Source: Paractinoplanes tereljensis
GTDB taxonomy: Bacteria > Actinomycetota > Actinomycetes > Mycobacteriales > Micromonosporaceae
Direction: 5' to 3'
Length of the DNA: 64,000 nt
Assembly (NCBI RefSeq): GCF_016862435.1
Contig: NZ_BOMY01000041.1
Coordinates: forward strand, 62,001 to 126,000
The notes beneath the pieces were generated by a model, which was not told the origin of the DNA, did no database searches, and saw only the letters and a list, made by a program, of their open reading frames with translations. The stretch's first letter is position 1. Every line of letters begins with the position of its first letter. Below are positions 61,138 to 64,000 of this stretch, in pieces. The position numbers and the translations under genes were made by a program.

Positions 61138-61977
61138 GTGGAGAACCCTTCACGGGTCCGACCCCACGTGTTCAGAACGCATGAGGAATCGTCCGTACCG
61201 CAACCTCCCTCATTCGGCTCCGGCTCCCACCGATCTGTTCCGGCGGCCGACTCGATGGATTGGCGACCGACCGGCGAAAGACTTCGGCGCAACGGGATCG
61301 GTCTCCTGATTTCGGTGCTCGCCGTCGCCGCCGTGATCGCAGTCCTGGTATCGACCAAAGACCCGGTCACCCGCCCGCAGGTCCCGCCGGTCGCCGACGT
61401 CCTGCCCAGTTGGCCCAGCGGTCCGGTCCGGGTAGAGCCGGCGCCGACCCAGCCCAGCGCGATCGTGGCGGATCTGCCGCAAGTGACTGGTCAAGCGGTA
61501 GTTCCGGAGGACACTTCGCGGCCGGCCCGCACCACGACCGCGCGCCGCACCTCGGCGCCCGCGCAGAACGCGACCGCCTACCGCACCACCCAGGCCGAGG
61601 AGTTCGACGAGCAGAACGGCATCACCGTCGAAGCCGACCAGACCGGCCCGGGCCGGCACGTCGGATTCATCACCACCGGCGATTGGGTGCGATACGACAA
61701 CGTCGGTTTCACCGATGTGCCCGCGACCACGTTGCTGATCAGCGCCTCCAACTGGGCCGCGAACAACGGAACCGGCGAGGTCGAACTACATCTGGACAAC
61801 CGGTCATCGGCCCCGATCGGCACAATGACGATTCCCAACAACGCCGACTGGTTCACGTTCACCGCCTATTCGATGAAAATCCAGCCGACGACCGGCGTGC
61901 ACACCGTCTACCTGACCTTTACCAGTAAACAAACCGAAGAATTCGGCAACGTCGACTGGTTCCGTTTCCAGCATTGA
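61138..61977 (+). CDS. Membrane-anchored carbohydrate-binding (CBM6-like) protein
   Basis: A 279-residue protein. The cytoplasmic N-terminus (1-53) and one membrane helix (about 54-71, IGLLISVLAVAAVIAVLV) lead to a Pro/Thr-rich wall-spanning linker (75-140) and a beta-sandwich of about 130 residues (148-279). That sandwich has the CBM6/lectin-like pattern AEEFDEQNGITVE, TGDWVRYDNVGF, and NVDWFRF at the end. No catalytic domain is attached, so it may hold the cell to polysaccharide or sense it. GTG start with AAGGGG about 9 nt upstream. It shares direction and a 20-bp gap with the SGNH hydrolase, suggesting an operon. Confidence 0.8.
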   Translation: MENPSRVRPHVFRTHEESSVPQPPSFGSGSHRSVPAADSMDWRPTGERLRRNGIGLLISVLAVAAVIAVLVSTKDPVTRPQVPPVADVLPSWPSGPVRVEPAPTQPSAIVADLPQVTGQAVVPEDTSRPARTTTARRTSAPAQNATAYRTTQAEEFDEQNGITVEADQTGPGRHVGFITTGDWVRYDNVGFTDVPATTLLISASNWAANNGTGEVELHLDNRSSAPIGTMTIPNNADWFTFTAYSMKIQPTTGVHTVYLTFTSKQTEEFGNVDWFRFQH

Positions 61978-61997
61978 TCTGATATCGGAGATAACCC

Positions 61998-62801
61998 TTG
62001 TCCAGAAGCTCAGTGATTCTGGTCGCTGCCCTGGCTCTCACCGCCGGCACCGCCCTGACCCCGGTCGCGGCGGCCGCCGCCACGGCGACCGTCCAGTACG
62101 TCGCGCTCGGCGACTCCTACTCGGCGGGCGTCGGCACCCCCGACGAGTCCGGCTCCTGCGGCCGCAGCCCCAGCAGCTATCCCTCCCTGTGGGCGGTCAA
62201 CCACCCCGCCGCCGTCCTGCACTTCGCCGCCTGCGGTGGCGCCACCACCGACAGCGTGCGCACCTCGCAGCTGGGTGACCTCGACGCCGGCACCACCGTC
62301 GTCAGCATCACCGCCGGCGGCAACGACGTGGGCTTCTCCCCCACCCTGTCGGTGTGCACGGCCGGCAGCGACGACGCCTGCCGCCAGCAGGTCGCCTCGG
62401 CCCGCGCCGCGACGACCAGCGTGCTGCCCGGCAAGCTCGACGCCACCTACCAGGCGATCCGCGCGAAGGCCCCGAACGCCCGGCTCGTCGTGCTCGGTTA
62501 CCCCCGCCTGTTCAACCCGGCGGTGACCTGCCCGACCGGCGGCCTGAGCACGGTCAAGCAGAACCTGCTGAACGCGGCCGCCGACGACCTGAACGCGGTC
62601 ATCCGCACCCGCGCGACCGCAGCCGGCGCCACCTTCACCGACGTGACCACCCTGTTCACCGGCCACGAGATCTGCACCGCGGTCGCGTGGATCAACAACG
62701 TGTCCCCGGCCCGGCCGTCCGACTCGTACCACCCGAACGGCGGCGGCTACGCCCAGGCGTACCTCCCGCTGTTCACCGCCGCCGCCGGCATCGGCGTCTG
62801 A
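61998..62801 (+). CDS. Secreted SGNH/GDSL esterase
   Basis: A 267-residue extracellular esterase or lipase. Signal peptide 1 to about 28 (AAAAATA). Block I is GDSYSAG with nucleophile Ser40, block II has Gly in ACGGATTDS, block III is GGNDVGF (Asn), and block V has His245 in SDSYHPNGGGY. The six cysteines pair as in Streptomyces-type SGNH lipases (CGRSP, CTAGSDDAC, CPTGG, CTAV). TTG start after GGAGATAACCC. The neighbouring CBM6-like protein may keep substrate near the cell. Confidence 0.92.
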   Translation: MSRSSVILVAALALTAGTALTPVAAAAATATVQYVALGDSYSAGVGTPDESGSCGRSPSSYPSLWAVNHPAAVLHFAACGGATTDSVRTSQLGDLDAGTTVVSITAGGNDVGFSPTLSVCTAGSDDACRQQVASARAATTSVLPGKLDATYQAIRAKAPNARLVVLGYPRLFNPAVTCPTGGLSTVKQNLLNAAADDLNAVIRTRATAAGATFTDVTTLFTGHEICTAVAWINNVSPARPSDSYHPNGGGYAQAYLPLFTAAAGIGV

Positions 62802-63021
62802 ATTCGTTACTGGGCCTGGAGCACGTCGGCAACCCCGCCGGTGGTCCATCCGCTTTCCAGGACGGCCAGGCCCTCGGCGACGGCAGCGCCGCCGAGGCTG
62901 GCCGGCCTTGCGCCGGCGACGGTGGCCGCGAGCCGATGCGCCGCACCGACCGGGCCGGCCGGCTGTGCCACTGGATCCTCGAGATCCACCTGGTCAACCG
63001 CGAACGCGGCTTCGGCGGCTT
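62802..63021. other. Unresolved stretch with coding-like composition
   Basis: Between the SGNH gene and the APH gene, both strands stay open. A plus frame ending at 63049 has third positions near 88 percent G/C and contains RLCHWILEIHLVNRERGFGG. A minus frame ending at 62807 reads AAHRLAATVAGARPASLGG. Neither has a convincing start or a recognised family. Base-position bias favours the plus frame. It may be a gene remnant. Confidence 0.3.
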
Positions 63022-63837
63022 CTACGAGGAACTCCTCGACCTGGCCTGACCCGGCCACCCGATGAGGTGACGTTCGAAGACATCCCGCTCGGCGAGCACG
63101 TAGTCCGCGTCGCCGAGGTAGAGGACGTGATGCCCGGCGGCGAGGTGGCCGGCGTAGGCCTCCTCGCCGGCGGCGGCCCGGGCCCGCATGAAGTCGACGA
63201 CGGTGTGCAACCGGGCGGCCACGGCGTCGATCAGCCCGGCCCGGCCGGCGTCGTCGAGTCCGTAGCGGTCGCAGAATATGCGCAGGCGGGCGGCCTGTTC
63301 TTCGGTCGTGCTCCCGGCCGCCTCCACGGTGCCCGGGGCGCTCATCGGCACCCACCGGTACGCGGCGTAGGCGACGTCCGACAGGCGCGGTCCGGGCCGC
63401 GCGTGGTCGAAGTCGATGATGCCGGCCACCCGGTTGCCGTCGAGCACGCAGTTGTGCGGCGCGTAGTCGCCGTGACAGATGACCTCGACCGGCTCGGCGG
63501 CGGGGATCTGCCAGCCGTCGCGGGGCGCCGTGCGCGCGTACTCGGCGGTGGCATCGTGGTACGCCCGCAGCAGTTCGGCCGCGCTCTCCAGCGCCTCGGG
63601 TGAGGCCGCCGCCGGGGTGGCCGGGTAGTTCGACACCTCACCCGGCAAGAAGTCGAGGACCTCGAATCCGTCGCCGGTGATCTCGAGCACCCGCGGCACG
63701 CCGCGGAAGCCCCGGGCGGCCAGCATCCGGAGCAGCCCGTGCACGCGCGGCGACCAGGGTCCGGTCGGCCGGCGCACCGTGTCACCGATCCGGATGACCT
63801 CGTTGACCCCGCCGGCCAGCACCTCGTAATCCGCCAT
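63022..63837 (-). CDS. Aminoglycoside phosphotransferase-family kinase
   Basis: A 271-residue APH/choline-kinase-fold protein. Catalytic loop CHGDYAPHN has His122, Asp124 and Asn129. The metal-binding motif IIDFDHA has Asp142 and Asp144. The short N-terminal lobe (1-70) has the DFLPGE hinge. Such proteins phosphorylate antibiotics, amino acids or sugars. Nothing here fixes the substrate, and resistance should not be assumed. GAGGGGGCG precedes the ATG. The C-terminal tail ARSRSSS looks unnatural, so the end may have been altered by the unresolved downstream sequence. Confidence 0.85.
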   Translation of the reverse strand: MADYEVLAGGVNEVIRIGDTVRRPTGPWSPRVHGLLRMLAARGFRGVPRVLEITGDGFEVLDFLPGEVSNYPATPAAASPEALESAAELLRAYHDATAEYARTAPRDGWQIPAAEPVEVICHGDYAPHNCVLDGNRVAGIIDFDHARPGPRLSDVAYAAYRWVPMSAPGTVEAAGSTTEEQAARLRIFCDRYGLDDAGRAGLIDAVAARLHTVVDFMRARAAAGEEAYAGHLAAGHHVLYLGDADYVLAERDVFERHLIGWPGQARSRSSS

Positions 63838-64000
63838 CTACGTCGCCCCCTCGTCCTCGTCCCGCCCGCCATATTGCCTTGACCGGTACCCGGGGGGTTC
63901 ACAGTTCCTCGACCCGCAGGTCCGGGCCGCGCAGTCGGCCTGGGGGTTCGTCGACGACGCGGCCGCCGCCCTGATCGACGAGGAGACCGGCCGATCGTCG
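63838..64000. other. Right-edge sequence, possible partial gene
   Basis: The first 40 bp hold the APH ribosome site. From about 63902 the plus frame reads QFLDPQVRAAQSAWGFVDD with almost all third positions G or C, but no start codon is seen. On the minus strand a frame ends at 63899 with GRLRGPDLRVEEL. Either could be a gene cut by the window edge, and the base-position bias favours plus. Confidence 0.3.

Overview
The window is high-GC DNA with dense operons, frequent GTG/TTG starts, 4-bp ATGA/GTGA gene overlaps and apparently leaderless promoters. It carries SigE-family sigma, LAL-type LuxR, Zur and IdeR-type iron control, and a B12-riboswitch class Ia ribonucleotide reductase. Together these point to the chromosome of a filamentous actinobacterium, most likely Micromonosporaceae (Actinoplanes-like). 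The genus is inferred from protein style, not from a marker gene. No rRNA, tRNA, CRISPR array or insertion sequence was seen.

Layout. 1-2.1 kb: a TRAP substrate-binding lipoprotein (cut by the left edge) diverges from a secreted pectin methylesterase, with paired CATATG palindromes between them. 2.1-6 kb: a histidine-kinase/response-regulator deletion fusion, an ABC-2 type exporter and an FUSC-type membrane protein. 6-8.2 kb: a sparse, lower-GC stretch with a doubtful gene, an orphan SUKH immunity protein and a decayed reductase fragment. 8.2-10.8 kb: an epimerase and a reductase in one operon, with a divergent LysR. 10.9-17 kb: a 2010-residue RHS/YD-repeat secreted protein with a short membrane-seeking tip and no adjacent immunity gene. 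17-20.8 kb: NrdR boxes, cobalamin riboswitch, nrdA, nrdB. 20.8-27.3 kb: an Fe-S XRE regulator (PrpR type) divergent from mutA-mutB-meaB. Two neighbouring systems are therefore tied to coenzyme B12: the reductase is repressed by it and the mutase uses it.

27.3-33.2 kb: a GGDEF-EAL membrane protein, a LysR/EamA pair, and a SigE-family sigma factor with a membrane partner. 33.4-45.5 kb: a polysaccharide-use locus with two ABC permeases, a solute-binding lipoprotein, a YesL-like protein, GH2, secreted GH5 with ricin lectin, a ROK regulator and two (alpha/alpha)6-barrel proteins. 45.5-51 kb: a serine beta-lactamase-like lipoprotein, a nucleotidyltransferase toxin-antitoxin-like pair, an alpha/beta hydrolase and a LAL regulator. 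51.1-52.8 kb: an Lrp/AsnC regulator and an MFS transporter that have both lost their N-termini at one junction.

52.85-57.7 kb: a zinc locus with Zur-like boxes, znuA-znuC-znuB, a CooC-like P-loop ATPase joined to the operon by a 4-bp overlap, zur, and an ArsR gene. 57.7-64 kb: a secreted tannase/feruloyl-esterase family protein, ferredoxin-NADP reductase behind an iron box, a membrane-anchored carbohydrate-binding protein, an SGNH hydrolase, an APH-family kinase and unresolved partial coding at the right edge.

No complete new system could be proved. The strongest leads are the zinc operon with its variant CooC-like ATPase, the RHS tip without immunity, the two-barrel carbohydrate locus, and three separate deletion or decay scars.
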